This document shows, piece by piece, positions 25,242-32,472 of a DNA stretch of 47,757 nt. The notes under the pieces are model-generated. The model was not told the origin of the DNA and ran no database searches. It saw only the letters and a list, made by a program, of their open reading frames with translations. Position numbers and translations under genes: made by a program. This stretch comes from Natrinema pallidum DSM 3751 (GTDB lineage: Archaea; Halobacteriota; Halobacteria; Halobacteriales; Natrialbaceae): the NCBI RefSeq assembly GCF_000337615.1, contig NZ_AOII01000022.1, forward strand, positions 1-47,757, given 5' to 3'. Numbering within the stretch: position 1 is the first letter of the stretch; every line of letters starts with the position of its first letter.

Positions 25242-26000
25242 TCAGTTCTCGGCCGGCCGGTCGGTCGCCCGCCGGAGGAGGCCCACTAGCGTGGTTGCCT
25301 CGCGTTCGGTCAGGTCGGCCCGTCCGTACACCCGGCGGAGCATCCGCATCGTCTTGTCGCGTTTCTCCGCCGGGTGGTTGATCTCCTCGAGCAGCGCCGC
25401 CCACTGGTCGTAGAGTCGATCGATCGTCTGCTCTGGCGCGCGGACGCGCTCGAGATCGGGCAACTGCGTGTCCTCGAGCGTAAGCGAGCGGAGTTCGTAG
25501 AGGGTTACCGTGGCGGCCTGCCCGAGATTGAGCACGGGGTACTCGGCGCTCGCTGGGATCGAACAGATCTCGTCGATCCGGGCGAGTTCCTCGTTCGTCA
25601 GGCCGACGCGCTCGCGGCCGAAGACGAGCGCGGTCGGTCCCTCGACGGTCGGCAATCGCTCTGCCAACGCCGCCGGCGTCGAGTAGGGAAACCGCGTGTG
25701 GCTACGGTCGTCCTCGTTCGTCACTGCCGTACAGCCGATGGTGTGGTAGTTCTCGGCGAGGTGGTCGAACGTGATCTCGTCGGCGTCGGGAAGGACGTCC
25801 TCGCGAGCGTGCCCCGCGAAGCCATAAGCCTCGCCGTCGGGGTCCAGTTCGGGCGGATCGACCAGCAGGAGGTCGTCGAAGCCGAAGTTCTTCATCGCAC
25901 GAGCGATCGTTCCGACGTTCCCCGGCGACTGTGCGTCGACCACGGCGACGGCCGGCGGCGTCCGATCCACGTCCGTCCGGGTGGGTGCGTCGTCACTCAT
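25242..26000 (-). CDS. SPOUT RNA 2'-O-methyltransferase (TrmJ-like)
   Basis: A 252-residue SpoU/TrmJ-type enzyme. The SPOUT motifs are NVGTIARAMKNFGF (motif 1), ALVFGRERVGLTNEEL (motif 2) and YPVLNLGQAATVTLYEL (motif 3), which form the knotted SAM site. A helical C-terminal extension (about 175-252) is typical of TrmJ, which methylates the 2'-oxygen at position 32 of tRNA. The N-terminal Thr/Asp tail is short. The start at 26000 (MSDDAP) fits the family. The gene lies just before the replication origin. Confidence 0.88.
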   Translation of the reverse strand: MSDDAPTRTDVDRTPPAVAVVDAQSPGNVGTIARAMKNFGFDDLLLVDPPELDPDGEAYGFAGHAREDVLPDADEITFDHLAENYHTIGCTAVTNEDDRSHTRFPYSTPAALAERLPTVEGPTALVFGRERVGLTNEELARIDEICSIPASAEYPVLNLGQAATVTLYELRSLTLEDTQLPDLERVRAPEQTIDRLYDQWAALLEEINHPAEKRDKTMRMLRRVYGRADLTEREATTLVGLLRRATDRPAEN

Positions 26001-26272
26001 TGGGTCGTCAGTGCGATGGACTCGAGACGATGGGTGACCGTACCAGTTCGGAGACGATGGGACGTAAGCGTGTCCGACGGTCCCGTCGTCGCGATGAGCG
26101 TGTGCATACCTGGAGTACCGAACGGGAACGCAAAAAGAAACGCGTTCGTCGTTTCGTGCGGGTCTCTTACGTGTGTCTTGTTTGATCAGTTCATGCACGC
26201 TCGAGTGTCCATGCCCCTCGCAGTTTACGTCCTCGCAGTCCGCGTTCCCCTTTCTTCTCCTCTTTCTCGATT

Positions 26273-26297
26273 CTAGTTAAACTAGTCTAGTAACTAG
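26273..26297. other. Cluster of four CTAG sites
   Basis: CTAG occurs at 26273, 26282, 26287 and 26294, inside the perfect palindrome CTAGTTAAACTAG and the following bases; a fifth lies at 26571-26574. CTAG is rare in haloarchaeal genomes and is the target of a widespread CTAG cytosine methyltransferase (Haloferax HVO_0794). Only scattered single copies were seen elsewhere in the window. Confidence 0.6.
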
Positions 26298-26384
26298 TTG
26301 TTACGGGAAAGCAAGAGGGACGCGTTTGACGCCGCATACGTGTGCGTTTTCGAAGGAGAGCCTGACATCATACACAGTGGGAGA

Positions 26385-26413
26385 GGGACACACCCCCCTC
26401 GCGTTTGTAACGG
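26385..26413 (-). repeat. Origin recognition box, left arm
   Basis: Reverse complement of the right box at 26532-26560, 29 of 29 bases identical. G-string on the minus strand, so the two boxes are inverted and their G-strings point outward. Confidence 0.8.
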
Positions 26414-26531
26414 GAATTCCGTGTGGGGTCCCTGTTTCGGAACACACCTTCTCCGCGGATGTAAATTTGGCTCGAATTCGGGGTCAAAACCCGGATATTT
26501 CGGGATCAGTTGTTTCACCCCTCCGCTGTTG

Positions 26532-26560
26532 CCGTTACAAACGCGAGGGGGGTGTGTCCC
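26532..26560 (+). repeat. Origin recognition box, right arm
   Basis: Starts CCGTTACAAACGCGAG and ends GGGGGTGTGTCCC. A run of six G followed by TGTGT resembles the G-string of haloarchaeal Orc1-binding boxes. Confidence 0.8.
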
Positions 26561-26750
26561 CCGACTGGAACTAGCTAACTGTTCGTTTACGGTCTTTCCG
26601 GGCCGTTTCCGGTGGGTTTACTGTCTTTCTGTCCTCGTGAAAAGAACCCGATCGGATTCCCCGAATCGGATCGACTGACGCTCACACCGACTCGTTCGTG
26701 CGAGCCTTACATCCGCGATGGGGGTGTCCGCCTACGGTCCCGTCGCGCTT

Positions 26751-26773
26751 CGTTAGAAGCGCGAGGGTGGCCC
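26751..26773 (+). repeat. Degenerate third origin box
   Basis: CGTTAGAAGCGCGAGGGTGG aligns with the perfect box core CGTTACAAACGCGAGGGGGG with three changes, in the same direction as the right arm. Confidence 0.5.
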
Positions 26774-26860
26774 TGGGACAGCAGTTCCGATATACCGCTG
26801 TTATCTCCCGATTCGTACCACTCACGCAGGTTATTTACATCCGCGATCGATCTCCATACC

Positions 26861-26890
26861 TTTATTTCAATCCAGTTGGAAGGGGCTGGA
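26861..26890 (+). promoter_or_regulatory. orc1/cdc6 promoter with mini origin box
   Basis: TTTATTT at 26861-26867 lies about 34 bases before the orc1 ATG. Immediately after it, TCCAGTTGGAAGGGGCTGGA (26871-26890) resembles the archaeal mini-ORB core (TCCA...GGAA...GGGG). Its position between TATA and start suggests that Orc1 represses its own gene. Confidence 0.55.
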
Positions 26891-26897
26891 TATCGCA

Positions 26898-28127
26898 ATG
26901 TCCGCCAACGACGATCGAGACCCGCTCTTTCGGTACGACGATCCGGTCTTCGCCGACGAGCGCCTGCTCGAGATCACGCACCTGCCCGGTCCGGATCGGA
27001 TCGTCGGTCGTGACGAGCAGATGCAACGGGTTGCGGACGCCCTGAACCCGGCTATCTTCGGGAGCGAACCCAACCACCTGTTTATCTTCGGCAAGACCGG
27101 AACCGGTAAATCGCTCATCTCGCGGTCGGTCACCCAGCGCGTGATCACCGAGGCCGAGCACGACGATATCACGGTCAAGTACGCATTCATCGACTGTGGC
27201 GAACAGAACACGGAAGCTTCCATCGTCAAAACGATCGCCCAGATCGTCAACGAACCCGACGCGAGCGGGGTCACCATCCCCGACCGCGGGCTTGGTACCG
27301 GCGACTACTACAAGCGCCTCTGGCAGGCCATCGATCATTGTACCGACGTGACCATCGTCATCCTGGACGAGATCGACATGCTCGAGGACGACGAAGTACT
27401 GCGCAAACTCTCCCGGGCCGGCGAAAACCGCCGCATTTCGGACTCGAGTATCGGGATCATCGGCATCTCGAACAAGATCGACTTCCCCGATCACCTCTCC
27501 GAACGCGTCAAATCGAGCCTCTCGCGGGACGAACTCGTTTTCTCGCCGTACGATGCCAACCAACTCGTCGAGATCCTCGAGAAACGGCGCGACGCCTTCC
27601 ACGACGGGGTGCTCTCCGACGACGTGATTCCGTTGACCGCCGCGCTGGCCGCCCAGGAACACGGCGACGCGCGAAAGGCGATCGACATCCTCCGGAACGC
27701 GGGTCGGATCGCGAAGAAGCAAAACGACACGCGGGTCACCGCCGATCACGTCCGCGACGCCAAGGAGAAGACCGAGGCCGACCGGTTCAACGAACTGATC
27801 GAGGGCTCGCCCCAGCAGGCGAAGGCGATCCTCTACTCGTTGACGTTGCTGACCGAGAACAGTTCGGAGAAGGAGTTCCCGACGAAGATCATCTACAACC
27901 AGTACAAGGAGGTCGCACGTCGACTCGACTTCGACGTGCTCTCGGAACGCCGCGTCCAGGAAATCCTCCAGGAACAGAACTTCCTTAACGTGATCCAGTC
28001 CGAACGCGAGGGCCGGGGTCGCGGCCGCGGCGCACACGCGAAACACCGCCTGCTCGAGAACCCCTCGATCGTCAAGAAGGTCCTCCTGCGGGATTCGCGA
28101 CTCGCCGTCCTCGAGGACGGCGAGTGA
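26898..28127 (+). CDS. orc1: Orc1/Cdc6 replication initiator
   Basis: A 409-residue Orc1/Cdc6 AAA+ protein that binds origin boxes and loads MCM helicase. Walker A is GKTGTGKS (65-72), Walker B ILDEID (155-160), sensor 1 IIGISNKIDF and sensor 2 HGDARKAIDIL with the arginine. The C-terminal winged helix (about 300-400, including TKIIYNQYKEVARRLDF and RRVQEILQE) recognises DNA. Length is typical. It faces away from the origin region directly upstream. The N-terminus starts MSANDDRDPLFRYDDPVF as in the Orc1-1 subgroup of haloarchaea, so it is probably the main chromosomal initiator. Confidence 0.96.
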   Translation: MSANDDRDPLFRYDDPVFADERLLEITHLPGPDRIVGRDEQMQRVADALNPAIFGSEPNHLFIFGKTGTGKSLISRSVTQRVITEAEHDDITVKYAFIDCGEQNTEASIVKTIAQIVNEPDASGVTIPDRGLGTGDYYKRLWQAIDHCTDVTIVILDEIDMLEDDEVLRKLSRAGENRRISDSSIGIIGISNKIDFPDHLSERVKSSLSRDELVFSPYDANQLVEILEKRRDAFHDGVLSDDVIPLTAALAAQEHGDARKAIDILRNAGRIAKKQNDTRVTADHVRDAKEKTEADRFNELIEGSPQQAKAILYSLTLLTENSSEKEFPTKIIYNQYKEVARRLDFDVLSERRVQEILQEQNFLNVIQSEREGRGRGRGAHAKHRLLENPSIVKKVLLRDSRLAVLEDGE

Positions 28128-28391
28128 CGACTCGGCCGAGCGTCCGACTGAGACACCGTTCCACGGGGGTTCTATATCGACAGCGATGTCGTCTCCGGAG
28201 GCGACGGTATTGGACTGTGGCGATCGATGGGGTCCGCTGGATCAGGTCCGGCGTTCCGGCAGCCCACTGCCCGACGCGGTCGTCCTCGGGACCGATTCGG
28301 CACCCCTCCCCCGTCAGAGGAAGCCATGCGGGGAGGCGATACGGTTCGCCGGAACCACGATGCCTTTTTGCCTCGCTTCCACAGACCGAGT

Positions 28392-29585
28392 ATGGACAGC
28401 GTCGACGCCGCCGGCCTCGGGATCGGTGACGAGTATCCGCCTCGAATCATGGGCGTGTTGAACGTCAGCGAGGAATCGCCGTACGATCCGAGCGTCTTCG
28501 ATGATTCCGGCGAGGCGGCCCGTTACGTCGACGAGGAACTGATCGACGAGGGGGCCGACATCGTCGACATCGGCCTCGAGTCGGCGAACAAACGCTTCGA
28601 CGTGCTCTCGGCCGAGGAGGAACTCGAGCGGCTGTACGTCGCGCTCGAGACGATCGAGAGCGTTTCCGGGGACGCGATCTTCTCGATCGAGACGCGGTAC
28701 GCCGAGGTGGCCGACGAGGCTCTCTCGAAGGGGTTCGACATGGTCAACGACATCTGCGGCTTCGCCGACCCCGAGATGCCGACCGTCTGTGAGGAGTACG
28801 ACGTCGCCGTCGCCAAGATGGCGAGTCCGCCCGACCTCGAGCGGCCGGGTGCTGTCGAGGAGACCGACTGGGCGGCACGGAAGTCCCCGGACTGGGCGGC
28901 GAACGCCGACTACGTCGAGCAGATATACGAGGCGCTGAAACAGAACGGACTGACCGACAAGACGATCGTCGACCCCGCGTTCGGCGGGTGGAGCGAGGCC
29001 CAGACGCTCGCCGACGACCGCGATGCCTTCCGCCGACTCCGCGAGTTCCGTGCGCTCGACCGGCCGATGCTGGTCTCGATCAATCGGAAGAACTTCCTCG
29101 GCGAGCTCGCGGACCGCGAGACCGACGAGCGATTACCGGTGAGCCTGGCGGCGACTTCGATGGCCGTCGAACGTGGGGCACACGTGATCCGGACCCACGA
29201 CGTGGCCGAAACGCGGGACGCGGCGCTGATCGGGAAGGCCTTTACCGAGCGTACAAGTGCCAGTATCGACGGGGTCTCCATCTCGCAACTGGACGTGGAC
29301 TCGACCCGCACGGTTCGGACCCATCTCAGAGAGCGCGGGATCGATCCCGCGTTCGCGGACGACTGGGGGACCCAACTGCTCGAGATCGAGGGTCTCGACG
29401 ACGACGCGAGCGAGCGGCTGATGTCGATCGCAGCGGAACACGGTGCGGTCGTCCAGCCGTCGTCCGACGGCGACCTCCTTCTCATGGGATCGGCGACGGC
29501 AGTTTCCGATGTTTCAGGTCGTCTCGCCGGAAAAAGCGACGACATCGCGGCCCTCGGAGAGAAGCTGTCAAGGCTGCTGCGTTAA
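28392..29585 (+). CDS. folP: Dihydropteroate synthase, divergent, with C-terminal extension
   Basis: A 397-residue pterin-binding TIM-barrel protein that should join p-aminobenzoate to hydroxymethyldihydropterin. Family motifs are recognisable but altered: MGVLNVSEESPYDPSVF for bacterial MGILNVTPDSFSDGG, DIGLESANKRFDVLS for DIGGESTRPG, VNDICGF, VDPAFGGWSEA, SINRKNFLG and VIRTHDV. The barrel ends near residue 280; the remaining 115 residues (SISQLDVDSTRTVRTHL to the end) are not in bacterial enzymes. The pterin kinase mptE downstream supports the role. A weak TATA (CCTTTTTG) lies 26 bases before the start. Confidence 0.87.
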   Translation: MDSVDAAGLGIGDEYPPRIMGVLNVSEESPYDPSVFDDSGEAARYVDEELIDEGADIVDIGLESANKRFDVLSAEEELERLYVALETIESVSGDAIFSIETRYAEVADEALSKGFDMVNDICGFADPEMPTVCEEYDVAVAKMASPPDLERPGAVEETDWAARKSPDWAANADYVEQIYEALKQNGLTDKTIVDPAFGGWSEAQTLADDRDAFRRLREFRALDRPMLVSINRKNFLGELADRETDERLPVSLAATSMAVERGAHVIRTHDVAETRDAALIGKAFTERTSASIDGVSISQLDVDSTRTVRTHLRERGIDPAFADDWGTQLLEIEGLDDDASERLMSIAAEHGAVVQPSSDGDLLLMGSATAVSDVSGRLAGKSDDIAALGEKLSRLLR

Positions 29586-29589
29586 GAGA

Positions 29590-29600
29590 AAGCTTATGCC
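29590..29600 (+). promoter_or_regulatory. TATA-like box for a transcript between folP and mptE
   Basis: AAGCTTATGCC, centred at about 29595, resembles the CTTATG boxes that precede haloarchaeal stable RNAs. At 26 bases further it predicts an RNA start at about 29621, exactly where a foldable segment begins. Confidence 0.4.
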
Positions 29601-29620
29601 GTATGCTTCAAAAGGAGAGA

Positions 29621-29725
29621 GTGGACGCCGAGGTAGCCTCCCGGGTAGGGGTACTTTGGAGGCGACCCCCGGCCCATAACACGGAATTATTGCGCTACTA
29701 CGTTGCCCAGTGCGAACTGGGGCCA
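29621..29725 (+). ncRNA. Candidate structured RNA in the folP-mptE gap
   Basis: The 261-base gap holds no convincing coding frame but folds well. TGG (29622-29624) pairs with CCA (29674-29676); GCCG (29627-29630) with CGGC (29670-29673); GCCTCC (29636-29641) with GGAGGC (29658-29663); and GTA with TAC (29645-29647 and 29652-29654) closes on a GGGG loop. An internal loop of AGGTA against GACCCC lies between the lower and middle stems, and AACA follows the lower stem at about 29678-29681. A second hairpin, CCCAG-TGCGAA-CTGGG, follows at 29706-29721. One-hairpin form with ACA resembles an archaeal H/ACA guide; no k-turn is evident. Confidence 0.4.
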
Positions 29726-29846
29726 GACACAGCATCATCGAGTCTCTCCGTCACTTCTGAGTGCGGCGATTCCTGCTGCTATCCTCCCCCGCGATCCGTC
29801 TCCCGAGACCGAACACACAAACGGGTAGGGCGTCGAAGACGGGCAC

Positions 29847-30548
29847 ATGGAGTTCGACGATTGGGAACCGGTCTACGAGGCGATCCGCCGCGATTTCGGC
29901 TACGATCGCGCCGGCGACGAGCGAGGGCGCGATCGCCTCGCGTCCCTTCTCGAGACGTCGTTCGACCCTGCCGAACTACCGATCGGCCCCGAAACGACCG
30001 TCGCCGTGGCGGGGGCAGGGCCGTCCCTCGAGACCGACCGAGCCCTCGAGCGGGCGCGCGAGGCCGATGTCATCGTCGCCGCGTCGACGGCCGTCGAGAC
30101 GCTCGCGAGCCACGATATTGCCACCGACTGCATGGTGACGGATCTCGACAAGAACCCGGCGACAGTCAAGCGACTCACCGCGCGGGGCGTCCCGGTCGCG
30201 GTTCACGGTCACGGCGATAATCTCGACGCGATCCGGACGGTCGTTCCGGACTGCAACCACGACTACGTCCTGCCGACCACACAGGCCGCACCGCGCGGCT
30301 CGGTCCGGAACTTCGGCGGCTTTACCGACGGCGACCGGGCCGCCTTTCTCGCCGATCACATCGGTGCCGCTCGCCTCGTCTTCGTCGGCTGGGACTTCGA
30401 CGATCCCACGGTCGACCCGCCGAAAGCACGCAAACTCGAGTGGGCCGAGCGCCTCCTCTTCTGGCTCGAGGCGCGCCGCGACGAGCAGTTCGCGGTACTC
30501 GACGGCCGACGGGACGCCATCGAAACGACCGCGCTTCCGATCCCATAA
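29847..30548 (+). CDS. mptE: 6-hydroxymethyl-7,8-dihydropterin pyrophosphokinase MptE-type
   Basis: A 233-residue DUF115/MptE protein, the archaeal replacement of bacterial FolK, which transfers diphosphate to hydroxymethyldihydropterin and supplies the folP substrate. The nucleotide-binding motif is VAVAGAGPSLETDRALERA, followed by VIVAASTAVETLASHDIATD, CMVTDLDKNPATV and the metal-contacting VHGHGDN, with VGWDFDDP near the C-terminus. A weak AT box (ACAAAC at about 29816-29821) 28 bases before the start would give it a promoter of its own in addition to folP read-through. Confidence 0.9.
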   Translation: MEFDDWEPVYEAIRRDFGYDRAGDERGRDRLASLLETSFDPAELPIGPETTVAVAGAGPSLETDRALERAREADVIVAASTAVETLASHDIATDCMVTDLDKNPATVKRLTARGVPVAVHGHGDNLDAIRTVVPDCNHDYVLPTTQAAPRGSVRNFGGFTDGDRAAFLADHIGAARLVFVGWDFDDPTVDPPKARKLEWAERLLFWLEARRDEQFAVLDGRRDAIETTALPIP

Positions 30549-30643
30549 CGAGGCTCGTCGACCCTCGATTCGATTCCAGCTACCGACTCCCGCCGTGACC
30601 GACGCCGCCGACGCCGGTCTCGACTTCCGTCACTGGCCGCCGC

Positions 30644-30832
30644 TCACTGAATCCGATACTCGGCGATATCGCGACACCCACAGGACGGACAGTTCGTAAG
30701 CGTCGACTCGAGCGTCGTCCCACACCGACGACACTCCTCGATGACAGTTCCGTCGTCTCCCGGGAGCAACGCCGCCTCGAGTGCGCTTCGCAGCATCGAT
30801 CGCATCGCGGGCTCGTTCTCCTGTCCCCTCAT
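30644..30832 (-). CDS. Small zinc-ribbon protein
   Basis: A 62-residue protein with a helical N-terminal half (PAMRSMLRSALEAALL) and a C-terminal CRRCGTTLESTLTNCPSCGC zinc ribbon (two CxxC pairs). The ATG at 30832 (MRGQENEP) is preferred: an AGTATATCGATAC TATA-like box lies at about 30865-30877 upstream, so the in-frame ATG at 30892 would be too early. Small proteins of this kind are common in haloarchaea and mostly uncharacterised; several influence stress or biofilm phenotypes. Confidence 0.7.
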   Translation of the reverse strand: MRGQENEPAMRSMLRSALEAALLPGDDGTVIEECRRCGTTLESTLTNCPSCGCRDIAEYRIQ

Positions 30833-30997
30833 GAATGGTCCGTCGGGAATATCACCGTTCGTTATTGTATCGATATACTGAACGCCGTTCACTCCGTCGC
30901 GTGGTAACCTGCTCCTAACACCGTCTGCACGACTGCTCCCGTGGTTCGACCGACGTGGTTGTCCCGAACGGGAACGATATGATCGGACCCGTGGGTG

Positions 30998-32158
30998 TTA
31001 AAACAGCGCGTCGAGTTCGTCGCCGGTGTCCATCAGCGACGCGAAGTCCTCGTCGGCGGTCGCCCGTACGTCCGCGGTCGTCTCCTGTGCCTCGATCGCG
31101 ACCTCCTGTAGTTGATCGATCCGCGGCACGTCGGTCACACCCGACAGCAGGACGATCGTCCCGACCTCGTCCCGAACCGTGATCGGGTAATCCGCGCCGC
31201 GGATCTCCATGCTGCCGGTCTCGTCCTCGAGCCACTGGCGGCCGCGTTCGACGCCCTTGCGATTGAGGTAGCTCGGCGGGCCGCTCGCGACGACCAGGCC
31301 ACGGTCGGCGCTGGCGACGTCACAGGGGAGCGTGAGGCGGCCGAGAGTTGCCTTGCGGACGAGACTGGTCAGTCGGTTCGTCGCCGATCCTTCGTCGAAC
31401 TCGTCGTCGGCGGTCAGCGAGGACAGGAGGCCGTCGTCGATCTCGACCGTCTCGCTGGCGTAGCCGACCGTGGAGACGCCGCTGTTCGAGAGCGTGTTGA
31501 TGATCTCGCTCGAGTCGACGACGCTCTCGGCGACGTGATCGCCCTCTCGGACCTCGCCGGCGGCGAAGAGGAGGCCGAACCGCTCGACGATTTCGCGGTT
31601 GATGCGGTCGTAGCCGCCTTCGACGGACTCGCCGGCGCTGCGCCAGGCGTCGTTGTCGAAGACCAGCAGGTTGTCGACCTGGTCGACGAACGTCCGGAAC
31701 GAGCGGGCCGCGTTGAGCGTGTAGATACCACCCTCGTCCGTGCCGGGGAGGATACCCAGCCCGTAGACGGGTTGTGTGTAGACCCGCTGGAGATGCTTCG
31801 CGAGGACCGGCGCGCCGCCGCTCCCGGTCCCGCCGCCCATGCCTGCAACGACGAGGAACGCGTCGATCTCGTGGACCGGAATCCGATCGATCGCGCCCTG
31901 TAGTTCGTCGATGTTCGCCTCGGCGATTTCCGCGCCGAGTTCGTTGTCAGCGCCGACGCCGTGGCCTTTCACGCGTGCCTGTCCGATGAGGACTCGGTTC
32001 TCCACGGAGACGCGGTCGAGGCCTTTGAGGTCCGTCGTCGCCGAGTTGATCGCGATCGCCGATTCGACGAAGCCGCCGTCGATCGCGTCGTCGAACGCGA
32101 GGAACTCGTCGACGACCTTCCCGCCTGCCTGGCCGAAGCCGATGAGTGCGAGTTTCAT
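30998..32158 (-). CDS. cetZ: Tubulin-like protein CetZ
   Basis: A 386-residue member of the CetZ family of tubulin/FtsZ GTPases that control cell shape and motility in haloarchaea. It starts MKLALIGFGQAGGKVVDEFL, as is typical of CetZ; the tubulin G-box is GGGTGSG (108-114), preceded by FLVVAGMG. The T7-like segment, VASADRGLVVASGPP and the C-terminal GELDALF-type tail (TGDELDALF) are also present. The tail may bind partners as FtsZ tails do. A long leader is possible: GATTATACG at about 32282-32290 is roughly 120 bases upstream. The 314-base gap to phr holds only the two divergent promoters. Confidence 0.94.
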   Translation of the reverse strand: MKLALIGFGQAGGKVVDEFLAFDDAIDGGFVESAIAINSATTDLKGLDRVSVENRVLIGQARVKGHGVGADNELGAEIAEANIDELQGAIDRIPVHEIDAFLVVAGMGGGTGSGGAPVLAKHLQRVYTQPVYGLGILPGTDEGGIYTLNAARSFRTFVDQVDNLLVFDNDAWRSAGESVEGGYDRINREIVERFGLLFAAGEVREGDHVAESVVDSSEIINTLSNSGVSTVGYASETVEIDDGLLSSLTADDEFDEGSATNRLTSLVRKATLGRLTLPCDVASADRGLVVASGPPSYLNRKGVERGRQWLEDETGSMEIRGADYPITVRDEVGTIVLLSGVTDVPRIDQLQEVAIEAQETTADVRATADEDFASLMDTGDELDALF

Positions 32159-32472
32159 AGCTGTCTGACGTGGCCGTTCCCCGGCGCGACCGCGACCGGA
32201 CAGCGTCGCCGGACGGATCGACCGGGACCGGAACGGGTTCCACGTCCTGTGTCTCCGCGGACGAAGGCATTGTTATGAACCGCGTATAATCGAAGAAAAT
32301 ACTCTCACGAACTCATTACTCTCTGTCAATCCTGACTCTCATCGAGCGCTAGCACCTTCCGCATGGGCCGAGTCATCGACGACGTGGCGGTGCGGTCACA
32401 CCCCGAGCGGGCCGTCGCTCGTGGTGCGCCGATACCCCCACATTTTCCGTTCTCCGCCCGTCAGGTTCGGGT

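Larger units (their letters stand above)
26201..26897. other. Chromosomal replication origin (oriC1-like)
   Basis: This 700-base non-coding region precedes orc1/cdc6. It contains a perfect 29-bp inverted repeat (26385-26413 and 26532-26560) with the sense core GTTACAAACGCGAGGGGGG, ending in a G-string and GTGTGT as in haloarchaeal origin recognition boxes. The 118 bases between the arms are AT-richer (GATGTAAATTTGG, CGGATATTTCGGG) and could be the unwinding element. A degenerate third box is at 26751-26773 and a mini-box at 26871-26890 by the orc1 start. CTAG sites cluster at 26273-26297. Homologous origins are known to sit beside orc1/cdc6-1 genes. Confidence 0.85.

Noticed and set aside
29595..29678. 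Small peptide starting at ATG 29595 (27 codons)
   Set aside because: Codon third positions are not haloarchaeal-like and no family was recognised; the region folds as RNA.
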